Of a DNA stretch of 64,000 nt, positions 18,031-31,200 are shown piece after piece (within the stretch, counting starts at the first letter, position 1; each line of letters opens with the position of its first letter). Position numbers and translations under genes: made by a program. The stretch is from Pithys albifrons albifrons (taxonomy: Eukaryota; Chordata; Aves; Passeriformes; Thamnophilidae), in NCBI RefSeq assembly GCF_047495875.1, contig NC_092460.1:186001-250000 (forward strand), written 5' to 3'. The notes below the pieces were generated by a model, which saw only the letters and a list, made by a program, of their open reading frames with translations, had not been told where the DNA came from and made no database searches.

Positions 18031-20880
18031 ACCTCGTGTATGAAAGAAAAGAAAGCAAGAAAATCAATATTAAATGAACCAGATTCAAGATCTGTCTTAT
18101 AGCTTTTGAAATTTACATTTCCAAATACACATAGTTCTGTCATCTCCACCTGTATCCTGGAGAGGCTAATAACACGTTGCACATATTAAACAGGCATGAA
18201 ATTGTAAACATAAGCCTCATAACTGTAGAAAGCCAAGATGAAATCAGAAGCTCCATGTTAAATGTTTCCCAAACTGTTTGTTTCATTCAGAAGCAGGAAG
18301 CTTTTGGAATGCCAGTTATGTCAGCTATACCAGCTGCCATTGTGGTCTACCCTCCCATCACTCTGCAGCATCTCAGCTGGTATGAATGAATGAGCCATGT
18401 GTGAAGGACGACCTTTATAATATATCTCAGTCATACACATGCAGATAGACCACTGAAGGGTTAAAAAGAATGGTGTTCTGAAACTCTTGTGTTCCCCAAC
18501 CTTCTTTCTCCAGCCACTTCCTCAAAACCTGGATAAGATCAGGTGGTTCTGTTGATCATGACTGTTCATCCTCCAGAGGGAGGTGCTGGAATAGTAAACA
18601 CGGTCTCCTACTGAGCAGCATTCAGCCTTTCAGCGCTTACCGACTGCAATTCCCTTTTGCCAGCTCAGGGCTTGACTCAGGGGAGTCACATAACAATGTT
18701 CCTTCAAAGGAATAATCAATCTATCTATGTTCATTATTAGTTCAGCTGCTACTATTAAGACTAGATACCTATAATTTTATAACACAACAATTAGAGAAAA
18801 ATTCACTAACACCGTTAAAAATGTTATTGTATGACATTGACTTAATAGTTGGACTCGATGATCCTTGTGGGTCCCTTCCAACTCAGAATATTCTGTGATT
18901 CTGAGATTCATATTATAAAGTAGAAGTGAAAAAATCCAACAATGCACAGCTCTGCTGGCTTCTGTTTGTGATATCTTGTGTTAGGGCCAAGTGACCAGGT
19001 CAAACCATGGATCCTTCCTCTGATTTTCAGATTTCTTTTGGGTTTGCTGTGAGCTGGAGGGGAAGTCAGCCATTTAGGCTTCCACCTTCTCAAACTGATG
19101 TTGCAGGAACCGTCTTTTTTCTTGGCCAATCCACAACTAAGTCCACACTTACTTACCCTGGAGGTGAAGAACTGAGAAATGTGAAGCAGCCATTCTCATG
19201 TTCCTTTGCCCTCTCCCCACTGATGCGATACCGGACTCATACCTTTCATTTTGGTTTTAAGGCATGTTTCTTTTTAGCCAGGTTCAAAACCATGACTCGG
19301 TTTCATTATCACCGTATATATGAATTTGATTCTCATTTTCCCATTTTTGTTTCTTGCTTCTTTTACTGTTTCTTCCACCAGAGGCTAATTTTCTTCTTTA
19401 TTATCTTGTAATGTCTTTCCCATTCCTGCTGATCCCCTTCAGAATCCCTAGGGTCTCACTCCCATGTGGGGCATGGGCAGTCCAAACAAAACCTGCGACA
19501 GATGTAAAGGGCTGCCTTGAGCTATTGTTATTTCTGAAAGCTATTGTTGTTTCTTATTGTACTGTTATTTTTCAGACCACTGCTCTGGATATTGCCCTAT
19601 AATTTTCTTGAACTTATTTTTAATAATCTGCTTTGTTCCTAACCACTGCTCCAGACTGCTGTGGGTGGCAAAATACATGCAGCCTTTGTTTAACTCCCTT
19701 CTTACTCTTGAAGGCATGAATTCCTTCATTTACAAATCTCCTTCTTTTCTGTGTCATTCTCTATCTTATGCTAGCCAGTGATCCATACCAACAGTAAATT
19801 TCCTTAGACAGAGGGTTTTTTTACGCAGCTGTTTCTTTCAATGAGGAGTATTCAACCATCCCCCAAAGATTCATGTGATGATAAGCAGATACTATTTCTT
19901 TAATCTAGAGCAGTTTATATAATCTATTTGCAGTATTTACCAGGGTCCCCAGGCTCTCTGACGCAAGACATGGGAGCTTGATTTTATTAGTTTGCTTACA
20001 GAATTCATCTCAGTGGAGAAAATGAGATGGCATGAAGCATCTCGCTAGAGCCCCACACCCAGACACTCTTCAGTAACAACAGCCCAGGGCACCAAGCGTG
20101 CCCCCGGCGATGCCCCCGCATGGTCCCCACATGCCGCTCACCGGGGAGAAGGGCTCCTCTCCCAGTCTCCCTCTCCCCTGTTCCCGATCACCAGCCAGGA
20201 CGAATGTCTAGCAATCAGAGAGCAAGATACCAAGAGAAAAAAGATCTGCAAGTCCTGAGCAAAACAGGAAAGGGAAGACGTTTAGTACAAGCTTTCGCAT
20301 TTGTACTTTTTCCTATTGCAAAGCAAGGTTGGTTTGTTTTGAGTGTTTTCTTCCTTTTCTTTCTTCATCCTGACTGTCAGCAGATGTACGCTTTAGAGGA
20401 AGCCGATCTGCAGGGGCTGCGGTTTCAGCGGATGTGACCGCAGCAATCAGGACCTCCTGAAGCACATTGGGAAGGATCGCTTTGACTGTAAGATGGGTCA
20501 CTTCCTGATGGACGGTTTCAAAGTTAGGTAAAGCAGGAAATTGGGGGAGGGAAGCCCATCTCACAACGAGGTCTGTTTGCAACAGGTTCCAGAGAGAGAA
20601 ATTGGGTATGGATGGAGATGGCCACGGCCATTTAAGGCTGTACTGATGAAGTCATAACCAGCTTCTCCAGGTAACAAACAGTGTAACTGGAAAACCAGGG
20701 GAAGTCAAACACATGCAAAAATTAGATCTGCTGAAATGCATTTTTCCTTAAGTATTTCAGGTTCTTGGGAGATCCTTAAGGTGCTATACTTACATGGAAG
20801 GGACAACAAGCAGTAAGGATAGTCTGGGCAATCTCAAGGGTGCCAGCTAACCTCATCCAGTCAGTGCTGGTTAGGAGGCT
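18031..20880. other. Single-copy non-coding DNA
   Basis: AT-rich sequence with only short open frames and one CR1 fragment. I see no exon with splice sites and no RNA gene. Confidence 0.6.
18847..18905 (+). mobile_element. CR1 LINE 3'-end fragment
   Basis: The fragment reads TTGGACTCGATGATCC, then GGGTCCCTTCCAACTC and ends ATTCTGTGATTCTG. This is the typical CR1 non-LTR retrotransposon 3' terminus with its octamer-like tail. Only about 60 bases remain, as usual for 5'-truncated CR1 copies. Confidence 0.9.
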
Positions 20881-20892
20881 CCAGGACTTGAA

Positions 20893-20938
20893 CGGGGGGC
20901 GGGGGACGGGGGGCGGGGGACGGGGCAGGGCGGGAGGG
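20893..20938 (+). other. G-quadruplex-prone tract
   Basis: Repeated GGGGGGCGGGGGACG units give about seven runs of four to six G within 46 bases, on the plus strand, in otherwise moderate-GC DNA. No promoter or first exon is evident beside it. Confidence 0.85.
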
Positions 20939-21321
20939 TGGAATTTGAAGGGAAGCCCTGACATTTCCATTTACTCATGTCTTCATTTTATAGACAATTT
21001 GTGCCAGAAGCAGGGGGGCTCTGATGAAATAGAAACCTCTCCCTCCAAATTATAGTAAATTTGAAATGATGAGATGTTTGAGTAGAGTGTAGAAACAAAT
21101 AACAGTTTACAAAACAGAACAAAACAACAGCCAAACAATAATACAAAATGTAACCCAAAAATCACTCTTTCACTTCTGCGCCGCCGACACGGCACTGCAG
21201 GCAGTCCTGATGTGGTGACATGGTCTGGCAGCGGTGCAGCTGCCATGGGCAGCGACAATTCTGGTGGCAGGGAGGGGTGGCCAAGCAGGGTCCCCCCGTG
21301 GCAGCTGCACCCAGCAGACAA

Positions 21322-22130
21322 CGGGCAGTGGGCAGGTGGGGGAGCAGTGGGCAGGTGAGAGCAGCAGGCAGGTGGGAGCAGTGGGCAGGTGGGAGCAGTG
21401 GGCAGGTGGAGCAGTGGGCAGGTGGGAGCAGTGGGCAGGTGGAGCAGTGGGCAGTGGGGGAGCAGTGGGCAGGTGGAGCAGTGGGCAGGTGGGAGCAGCG
21501 GGCAGGTGGGAGCAGTGGGCAGTGGGGGAGCAGCGGGCAGGTGGGAGCAGCGGGCAGGTGGAGCAGCGGGCAGGTGGGAGCAGCGGGCAGGTGGAGCAGT
21601 GGGCAGTGGGGGAGCAGTGGGCAGGTGGAGCAGTGGGCAGTGGGGGAGCAGTGGGCAGGTGGAGCAGCAGGCAGGTGGGAGCAGCGGGCAGGTGGAGCAG
21701 CGGGCAGGTGGGAGCAGCGGGCAGGTGGGAGCAGCGGGCAGGTGGAGTAGTGGGCAGGTGGAGCAGTGGGCAGTGGGGGAGCAGTGGGCAGGTGGAGCAG
21801 CAGGCAGGTGGGAGCAGTGGGCAGGTGGAGCAGCGGGCAGGTGGGAGCAGCGGGCAGGTGGGAGCAGCGGGCAGGTGGAGTAGTGGGCAGGTGGAGCAGT
21901 GGGCAGTGGGGGAGCAGTGGGCAGGTGGAGCAGCAGGCAGGTGGGAGCAGTGGGCAGGTGGAGCAGTGGGCAGGTGGGAGCAGCGGGCAGGTGGAGCAGC
22001 GGGCAGGTGGAGCAGTGGGCAGGTGGAGCAGCGGGCAGGTGGAGCAGTGGGCAGTGGGGGAGCAGTGGGCAGGTGGAGCAGCAGGCAGGTGGGAGCAGTG
22101 GGCAGGTGGAGCAGTGGGCAGGTGGGAGCA
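21322..22130. repeat. 17/18-bp minisatellite
   Basis: About 47 units of GAGCAGTGGGCAGGTGG, with an extra G in some units and a 16-base GAGCAGTGGGCAGTGG variant. The strand is G-rich. Open frames on both strands (300-390 codons) follow from the periodicity. It shows some resemblance to, but is distinct from, the array at 41991. Confidence 0.96.
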
Positions 22131-22139
22131 CTTCCAATT

Positions 22140-22673
22140 CACTCAAATGAAATCTGCAGATATGCAGTAGCTGCTGGGAAATATGAAGATGTAGCGGAAT
22201 CCTCTGTTTCCATACATGCTTTTTATCTTGTTCGCAAGCACAAACTCTGCAGTCCTATGGAGTGCATTTAGGACACCTAAAGGGTTAATCAGGGCTAGTA
22301 TCTAGAGATGACAGTAATAACTCCAAACAACCAATCCTATGGCCCATATTCCTGCTTTAGTGATGGCATGAACATTTTTGCGTGAGCATTTTTACAGGAA
22401 CCTTGCTCTACTGGTGACTTAGCAGTTACTCATTTTTCTATGTGCTGATTATTTTCTGCCAGGAGGGAGTAAACATCATTCACTGTTCACTTACACAATA
22501 GGAGAAGGGCTCCCTCCTCCTGCACTCTAAGCTTGATGCTTTTGGACTAGATGTGGAGACTTCACTGTGTCCTGGAACCTGGGGCCTTGCACTGGTTTGA
22601 TAGTAAGGAATGTTAAACTTTCCCTGTGGAGATTAACATGTTGGCCTGAAATGGCATTTAGGTTTCTTTAAAA
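22140..22673. other. Non-coding spacer
   Basis: Unremarkable single-copy sequence between the minisatellite and the LTR insertion. I see no feature in it. Confidence 0.6.
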
Positions 22674-22678
22674 CTATG

Positions 22679-22831
22679 TGTCTTGGTTTGAGGGGAAAAA
22701 ACCAAAATGTTTACCCACAAGCAGAGGAGGGGGGGGGCCTCCTCCACAATAATCACGCCACTCTTTATCAAATTTAAGAAAAGGAACTTTAATCAGACAA
22801 TGCATACAAGAAGGATAACTGTTCTTAACTG

Positions 22832-22886
<55 letters not shown>

Positions 22887-23525
22887 GACCAGAGCAAACC
22901 ACTTCCCCAACCCCACAAAAGAAAGAAAAAGAACAACAAAAACCCCCAAACCCAGCAGGTTTCCTCCTGGAGAAAAGTTATACTTATGGGAGGTATCAGT
23001 GTCACAGCCCGTCTGGCGGCAGGGTGAGCTCCCAAATGAACTCTGTCTCTCTCTGTGTCTCTTGTCCCAAATGAAGAAGGAAAACTGGAAGCGACGAACC
23101 GCTGCGTGTCCTGGAAAGCAGCTGCAAGTTCTCTCTCCCAGGTCGCCGCGCCAGCCGGGGCGGGCAGGCCGCGATGCTGGAAATAGCGGTGAGACTGGAG
23201 CAGAGGCCAGGACCCCAAATGCAGGAACCAGGAGAAACAGCCATGGCAAGGAGAAAAGAAACGGCTCACCAAGAAGCAACAGCAGCAGCCAGCAGCAGGA
23301 GCAGGAGAAAACCGGCTTCCCCCCTCAGCAGCACACACACCCCGCTCCGCGTTCAGCCGAGCTAGAAGTCAAAAAAATGTCCCCAAAACCAAAAGAGACA
23401 ACCTGCCCTCAACCCAACCGATCAAGAAGAAGATGGTAGCAGTTAACTGCCTCTTTTTGTTAACTACTGGCATGGGCAGTTAGTGACAGGGGAGAGAATT
23501 TACATAATAATTCCAAACTACAACA
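22679..23525 (-). mobile_element. Solo LTR of an endogenous retrovirus, with target-site duplication
   Basis: The 847-base element starts TGTCTTGGTTTG and ends CTACAACA, giving TG...CA termini. It is flanked by the 5-base direct repeat CTATG at 22674-22678 and 23526-23530. On the minus strand an ATTAAA polyadenylation signal lies at 22793-22788, about 110 bases before the LTR end, and the end reads TCAAACCAAGACA as in passerine LTRs, so the element is in minus orientation. No internal viral genes are present, consistent with recombination between two LTRs. A 5-base duplication and the ends fit an ERVL-like or gammaretroviral-like family; the family name is inference. Confidence 0.88.
22832..22880. 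repeat. (TA)n microsatellite inside the LTR
   Basis: Nearly pure alternating TA over about 48 bases, inside the solo LTR upstream of its polyadenylation signal in LTR orientation. Confidence 0.95.
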
Positions 23526-23530
23526 CTATG

Positions 23531-26500
23531 GTATTTGAAACTATACCACTGGGAGGAGCTGCTTAAGGAAGTGCAGTGCGTGGCTTTTATCTGCACTTTC
23601 TCTCAGCATCAGACATCTCTGTGTGCACAATGCTCTAGGCCAGAGGTTTTTCCGAGAGCCTTAGGTTCAAGATGTATCCTAGCTCTCTCTAAGCATTCAG
23701 GATCTCATTTTTTTGTTTAACTGTACTAATGGTATATTTCTGCAATTAATTCATCACCATCCAAGAAACTAAACAAAATGGCATTACCTTTTCTGTCCCA
23801 TGCAATGAACAACTTCCCTTTAGTTCCACTGGGACTAGGGAACTGCGTAATGCAGTTTATGTTTCAGGTAGTGATATATTATGCATTGCGCATTTATTGT
23901 AAGTCTCTGACTTTCTGCTAGTCTGCATAATTGTCTGCAATAAATTACCAGAGTGCTACAAGCCCCAGCCCTAAACTGCATTCATGCCTGTGCAGTCTGT
24001 CAATGTCTCTGCCCATTGCTGTGAATAATCAAGTGTAGTGACAGAGGCTGGAACTTTGATAATTGTTAAAATGCTACTGAATTGAAACAAGGAGGGAAGG
24101 AAGAGCTTGGCTGTACAGATTACTCTTCGGGGCAATCATCAGAGCAGTCATCCTCTTTACAGGGAAAATGAAACATAAGAAACTTATTAAATAGAATTGG
24201 TGCACATTCTTCTACTAAAGTAGGTTTTTACAGAAAATGTGGTCCTCTACAGAAACTTCATTAAACAAAAATACGGAAGGCAAGGCTGAAAAGCAACATA
24301 CTCAAAAAAAAAAAAGATGGCTCTGATCTCTTCCATGCATTATGATTGTTCTATGAAGCTCTACCTCTTGCTAGTCAAGAGCAAATTGCAGTTTGTTAAG
24401 AGAACTGTCCTGCAGCATGAGCCAGCACTGTTGAGAAAGTGACGACACAAATTGCAACACCCAGAAAGTGCAGCAATGGCATTTTCAAACATACTTGTTC
24501 AGGTTTAGCAGCAATATTTCAGTTTGGTATTTCCCTTTTTCTGGAGGATCCGTTTTTCCACCCAGTGCAATCCACTGCTTTTCCCAAGGCCAGATGGTAA
24601 GTTAGTGGCAACAATGATAATGAAGATCCCTTGTCTTTCTGTCCTTTCCAGGCTCCAGCATCTAAACAAGGTGGCCACCACTTGAATAACATAGAAAAAT
24701 AAAGTGGGCAAAGGCAATTTCTTGTTTCTTTAGGAAAAAATTGTCTAAAATGCATCTCTCAGATTCTATTTGGTAGGTCCTGTACTTAAAGAGCAGCGAT
24801 ATAACTAATTTTTTAAATGTATATGCAAATGAATTGATAAATTGACTGTTTTATCAGTACAATCCTGTTGAGTTACCCTACAATAATACACTACTAGTTC
24901 CTTTTAAGAATTTAATAAACGCAGATCCCACAGGGCACTGCAGGAATAGATAAGCATCATTCAATCATTTTACAAGAAGGGATCATTTCAGATGCCATGA
25001 TTAGTCACTGACATAGCTTGATTAGCATCCATGTTGTATTCTTATCACTGAACTTTGGCTCCATCATCAGACTCCTGAGAACTCCTGGCAGGATGTTGGC
25101 TTGTCTGGGAAGAGGAATAGGTTGCAGTTCCTGTCTAGAGAATGAAGCAACAAAGGCCTCAAATTATGCAAGTGTCTACTTCAGAAAGCATAGCAGTTGC
25201 TCAGAAAAGTGACATAACTATAAACACTGAGAGTAACCCAGTTTCAAAGCAAATAATGGGCTTGCAATGGGAACAAGATAACTAAAGATCATCCAAAAAA
25301 CTTCTGTGGTTTTTTTATTTTGTTTTTTTTGGGGTTGTGGATATTTTTGGCTTATGGCTTCTACTCAGCAAAAGTCTGGGGGGGGGGTTTATAGTGACAT
25401 TTGGTCTTACCTCTTGGAGTGCAGAGATAGGTGCTTGCTTGCTTGCTTATGTATAGAAGCTTGTATGTAGATACAAGACTCAAAACTTGCCTATCTGCCC
25501 AGTGACATTGGCTCTGAATTACTCGTAACTGCAATACAGGGTGACAGGAGCTCATATGAGATCAGCACCACCCTGTAGGGTCCAGCCACATCTAAACAGA
25601 CTAGGAAATAGTGAAGAGATGCTTAAGGGCTTGTGGCAAAACTTGGAACAAGGCCCTGGGGCCCTATGCATCAAACTAGTATCCCTGTACTCATGTGGCT
25701 GGAGCTCACTTTGCTTGGTGTTTTAAGACGTTAAGAAGGGCTGCCACTTTCTTTCCCTTAGGGACTAGGACTGCAAAAGGTGTATCTGAGAAGTGACTGG
25801 GCTGAGGAGCAAAGCATTTGGCATGAATGCTTGCAAGGCAAGAATGTGTATCCCTCAACTCTGCCGGTCTCTCCTTTTTGATATTCCTTTTGTTAAATTT
25901 TGGTGCTTTGATACTTTACAAATATGAAAATTAATTACATCATTTGATTGCTGTGTTTTTTCTTTTTCACTGTGTGACAAGTCCTAAAGAATACAGGCTG
26001 CACAGAAGAATAAGAAAGGAAACAAACAAGAAAAGATTCATCTGGAGTGTTTTGCCTTGGCCAGTTGGCAGTGCTGCCCTTGGGCATCCTTGAAGGAGAC
26101 CACACAGGTACAAAACATGCAGAGTCTGCGTGAGCCTGGACCATAGAACAGGCTTTCAAAAAAAGTGAAAAAAAGTAAGGTTAGCAACCTGTATGGATAA
26201 TTGAGTACCAAAGAGAATAACAGCATTGTTTTCAGGACTGTAAAAAGTCACAGGGTGAAGCTGTAAATGAGTTCTTTAAAAGGGATACAAGTGAAAACTC
26301 CTAAACATGTTTCATGGGAGTCCATATATGCTGGAGGACAAGGCTTATGAGAGGATCAGCACCAGCTGGTGGGCTTTCCCCTCCAAGTCTTCACTGCTAA
26401 ATTGCTGCCACATGGACCTCGGCAGAGTTGAGGAATGTCCTTCAGAGATGTCCTTGACCTAGGTGGCAGACTCTGTATGCATCAGGTTATGTGTTGTCTC

Positions 26501-28104
26501 CCTGTCTCAAAGTGACAGGAAGGGTCAGGCTCGCTGTCACAGAAAAAACATTGTAGAAACATTGTCAGGGGCAAAAAGGTGAAGCTTATTTAACTACGAT
26601 ATAGAAACAGGTCATACTTGCCTTTCATTTTGAAATCAGTTCCAAAAGTCACCAATGAATGGCATTTGTCCCAAAGGAGACTGCAACCATTATACTTTCT
26701 CAGACTCCAGTCTCAGAGCACACAGAAGACTAAAATTCTGAGCTCTACTGACTGAATTTCAGCTCCACACACTAGTTATAAACATCCGTACCTACTGCCA
26801 GCAGTAGTAAAATGTTGACGTTTCCATTAAACAATCCCTCCACACACAGTCTGCATCCCTGGCCATCAGCAGCTGGCTTGATAACAGTCATGCCCTTTTC
26901 AAGCTAATGTATATTCCTATGGGGCTTAATCTATCTCTTCCATCCCCTGGACTCTCCCTAGTAATGGATCATCACTAGTTGCTGACATTAAGGTTTTCCC
27001 TTTTCAGCTGAGTGCCCTTTGCAGGATCCCATGCACTATCCATTTCTCTGGAGGGTGGAGGAGTGAGTGTTTCCTGGGGCAGCAAAAACATTTTGATGGA
27101 AGTGTCTCTCCCATGGCTGCCTAGAAGAGCTGAAATTCTCTATTTTTTTCCAGCAAAATTCTCATTTTGCTTCCTTTGACATACTTTTGGCTGCTCCTTA
27201 TAAATGGGGTCAGTCAAGAAGTGAAAGAACATCATTTATTCTGATGGCTGCAAGATGGCTGAAGCCAAATAAAATGTATTTTTAGTATGCATGTTTAAAG
27301 GTTGTCAGAAAAGTGAATGACAGAGTGGGTGTAAGTGCATATTTAAAGAGAGCAAGTGTATATTGTGCAGAAATTAAATGGCTAATGTGCACGCTCCTAA
27401 AAGAGCCCCATCTTCGGGGGTGCTCAGCTCCTCCATAAAGGTGCTGAACATCTGCAATAATCCAAGAGAGACACTAAATGCTTTTTGGGGACTGCTCAGC
27501 ATTTCTCACCATGAGCTCTGTCCTAGTGTTTACAGGAAACACCTCTGTTTTAGTGACTGAAGGAGAGCATAGGGCTGACAAGAGGCACCTGCTGGCAGTT
27601 TGTTGTTTGTTTATTCTTGACTTCATGTGATTATTTTCCCTGTCATGTTTTGCTAGTGTTGTCAGGGATAAAAATCAGTGCCATAAACTATCCACCAGGT
27701 TATAAATTGCCTTCCAAGCCGTAATTCTCAGTTAGTATTCCAGATGCTATTTATATCCGGTGGGGACTGACAATGTAGATGGTCAAGGGAGTGCAATATA
27801 ATACACAATTGTGTAAAAGAGGCTGTGACTTCTATCTCTTTATTACTTTTCCCCCTACCTCTCCCTTTTTATTTCTTATTGGTCCTCAAGGAGTAAAAAA
27901 GGAATCTTTAAACAGAATGAAGGACACACCAATAAATATCTGTCATGAGAAACATGTTCATTGAAATGGCACAGAGAAGCACAAGCCATGGTGCTGGACA
28001 CTGTGGATTTAAAGCACTGGCCTTTTTAATGGTCATTTGCCATCAGCACTGCGTGATGAGTAGCAGGGCTGTCAGGCCTATCTGATTGCAATACCATAGT
28101 GCAG
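23531..28104. other. Single-copy non-coding DNA
   Basis: AT-rich, with short homopolymer runs (A-run at 24304, G-run at 25379) and a short (GCTT)n near 25432. No coding exon was recognised. Confidence 0.55.
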
Positions 28105-28205
28105 CTGAAAAAATATTAACCCCATTTCACAGCTAGAGGAAATAGATAAAACATCAGTTAAGGTATCACCAAAGTCAGAGTGCTGTCTCAAATCCTGTTC
28201 CTGCT
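28105..28205 (-). mobile_element. MIR-like SINE relic
   Basis: The stretch reads TTAACCCCATTTCACAG, then AGAGGAAATAGA and later CAAATCCTGTTCC. This follows the reverse complement of the MIR core (CCCCATTTTACAGATGAGGAAACTGAGG, then GAACCC) with strong decay. It is very old. The call is by eye. Confidence 0.5.
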
Positions 28206-31200
28206 AAGTGGTGATGCTCTGTGGAGGCACACTGACCTGTTGTGATGGGTGCTTACCACTTTCTTCTCCCTCCCTTTTCTGGTTGTATTTGCTTACTCTG
28301 GGACACAGGATGCTGGGTTGCCCAGACCTTTGACCTGGCCTGCATTGCTGAACTTACCTCCTTAGGCACTGGATGAAAGTCAAGAGACTCCAGGAGTGTG
28401 GCATACTTGAAGCAGGACTGTCCTTCCAGGCCATAGGTGACAATAACCATAATGATCCTTCGCCATGAGAATGTCTGGCCGGATACAGGCTACAGACATT
28501 TTCTGCCTCTAAGCTGCTCCAACAATTTCCCACTGCTGGCCCAGTTACAGAGGGCAAGGTGTCCTCTAAAACAAGAGGGCAAGGGAAAGTCCTCAGTAAA
28601 CAGGTCATTGCCCCCTAATCCACACTGTCTTGGCTTGCCTTCTTCATTCTTTTCTGGTGTGAGGACACCTCAGCTGGGACTGGTTTTCCTTCCATACACA
28701 AGAATTAAACTAAAAGCAGTCTTTGCAACAGCAAAGCTGTTCTATAAAATCAGCTCTCCTGTCAAGAAAAACCCCATTAGAGGCTGCTAAAGAGGCTGCC
28801 CTGCATCACACAGGCCAAACCAAGGGATTTCTCAGACCTGTTATGGGCTTCTGTCTCGAGGAAATGAACACAGCAGCTGCAGTGGAGATACCCTTCATTA
28901 CTTCCCTGTAACAGAGATACTGAGAGCGTGGGAGTCAGGAGCATATTCCCATAATGGGACCTGATTCCGGATGGGAAAAATGTAATTCACAACCTCAGCA
29001 TCAAAAGCCGAACTGGAGCAATTCAGGACCATACGTTCTGCAGGCAGCATGGATTATTTGTCCTGAACATCTTTGGATTAAACATATTTAAGTGCCAATT
29101 TAGTATCATGATGAGAAATTCACTATCTTCTTCCATGCTCTGTCAATGTGGGATAGATTCAGCCAGCAGGATCTACTGATTACAGTGGAAGATTGTGATC
29201 CACAAGAACTAAGCCTGAGTTTTCCCATCTGTGCTCAGGGCAAACCAATGCATGATTGTGACTGCTAATGAACAACTGCAGAGCTGCAGATATAAGTAGT
29301 GCCTGCACAGAGTTCTGAAGTACATAGATACAGGATTAGATCCTCCATTAACATGAAGACCCAGTTTTTCCAATTTGCCTAGGCCTTAATTTTATGACAA
29401 AACAAGGAATGAGAAATCCTTTCTTTTAAGAGGCAGAACGACAGCAGCTTCCAACAGGATCAACAGTTTTCCTGAACACTGAAGGCTGGCAATGAGAGGC
29501 ACCATGGGAATGAAAAGCATCTCTGTCCTTTTTCTGCAGAGGAAAGTACCTTCTGAACCAGCCCACCTGGAGACAAGGAAAAGCAGACTCTGCCCCAGGT
29601 AGAAGACTGTGGGGCAAAGCTTCGAACAGCTCCAGTTCTGAATCCACCCAGTTCTTTCTTCTTGCTTCTAGTCTGCTCTTTAAGGTGGCCAGAGTGTGTG
29701 AGGGCTGGCACCCGTCTCAGCCCTCACACCTCTGGGCTGGTGTCTGTGCTAGGATGTAGTACACACATCTGTGACCCACTGAGGAATGCCCTGGGGCATG
29801 TTCACGTGCAGCCTTCCTTGTGCAGACCTCAACCTAAGCAAGGCACAGGGTGTCCCAACCTCACTATGGCTCAGGCCTCAGATCTGCCCTGCCACTCACT
29901 GTGCTCACTCACACCCCCAGGGGAGAAAACGAGATCTCATTAGCTGCTACCACAACATAACAGGCTCTAGGAAACCACCAAAAATGTTTTTTTAGGGCAG
30001 AACTGATCAGTGACGGGGTAATGCACAAGCCAAAATCTTGCACATCTAGGGAAACACTGTTAAGGGACTCCTGTATGCATTTGCTGTCAAAGAGGCTTAC
30101 ACATGGACTTTAAGATCAAGTCAGTGTGTAGAACAAAGTAGCATCTTGGAGAGGACTGACCAAAGCCATTCCTATATGCTGTAGAGAGAAAGGAAAGGAG
30201 CACAGTAATTCAAAGATAATGTTTTCTAGTAATGTGATGATCTGAGCCAGATCTGAAAGACTAATCCAGGAGAAGGACAGCAATACTTAGGGAAATTTAT
30301 TTTGCTTTGAAAAATCAGATAGCCAGTGGAGGGAAAAAAGAAAAAGAAAAATAGATGGAAAAGGGGAAAGCAGATTACTTATGTACTCCAAGATGGCACT
30401 GGTCAAAAAATGGGAAACTGGATAAAAAAATCCATCCAGATTTATTTGTTGTAGTAAGCCTGGGAAGTGGGCAATCAAAGAAGATTTATTAATCATAGAG
30501 ACATGGTTCTCTCAGCAGACATGTAGGACAGTATCAATGAGAAATTATAGAACTTAATGTAACTCCAAAGTCCACTGTTGGTGATTAGCAGCAGGCACTT
30601 CAGCTGAGATGCAAAAAACCAGCCAGGTCACGGAGATGAAACTGCCATTCCAGTTTAAGAGGTGGACACCAAGAAGATTGGAGACACATGGGGAGGGCAG
30701 AAGTGGCAGCAAGTGCAACAGGACTGCACCTACCACCCTCAACTAGTGCCTGTTAAACATGAGCCAGACCCTAGTCCTGAAATGGCAGGTTTAAAAGGAA
30801 TAGGTGTAAACTGCAGTCACTGTCCTGCCAATATCATCCCAAGACCCTGTGTGACAATACAGTAACACAATTCTAGATCCCCTCCTAGTCCAAAGAACTG
30901 GATCAAAACAACTACAGCCACCTCTCCACTGTATTTTGCCAGCCTGAGATGATACATTTAGAACGGTTTTAAGGCAGGTTCTGCTATTGCCTACCTACTC
31001 TTTCACAGCTGGAATAAAATTATCTAAACTGTGTGTTGTGTAAGAATCTCTCAATGAATCAGCACCTAAAAGAATTTGTGAGTATGCTATTAAAAAAAAT
31101 CAGCTGTAAGTCAAGACAGGTAAAAACACTGTATTCCTGCCAGGAAAGGTAATTTAGGAATTCTGAACACACACACACACAAAATTTTGTAATACTCAAT

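Noticed and set aside
20983..22271. Frames of 326-387 codons across the 17/18-bp array
   Set aside because: Periodicity artefact; present on both strands and in several frames.
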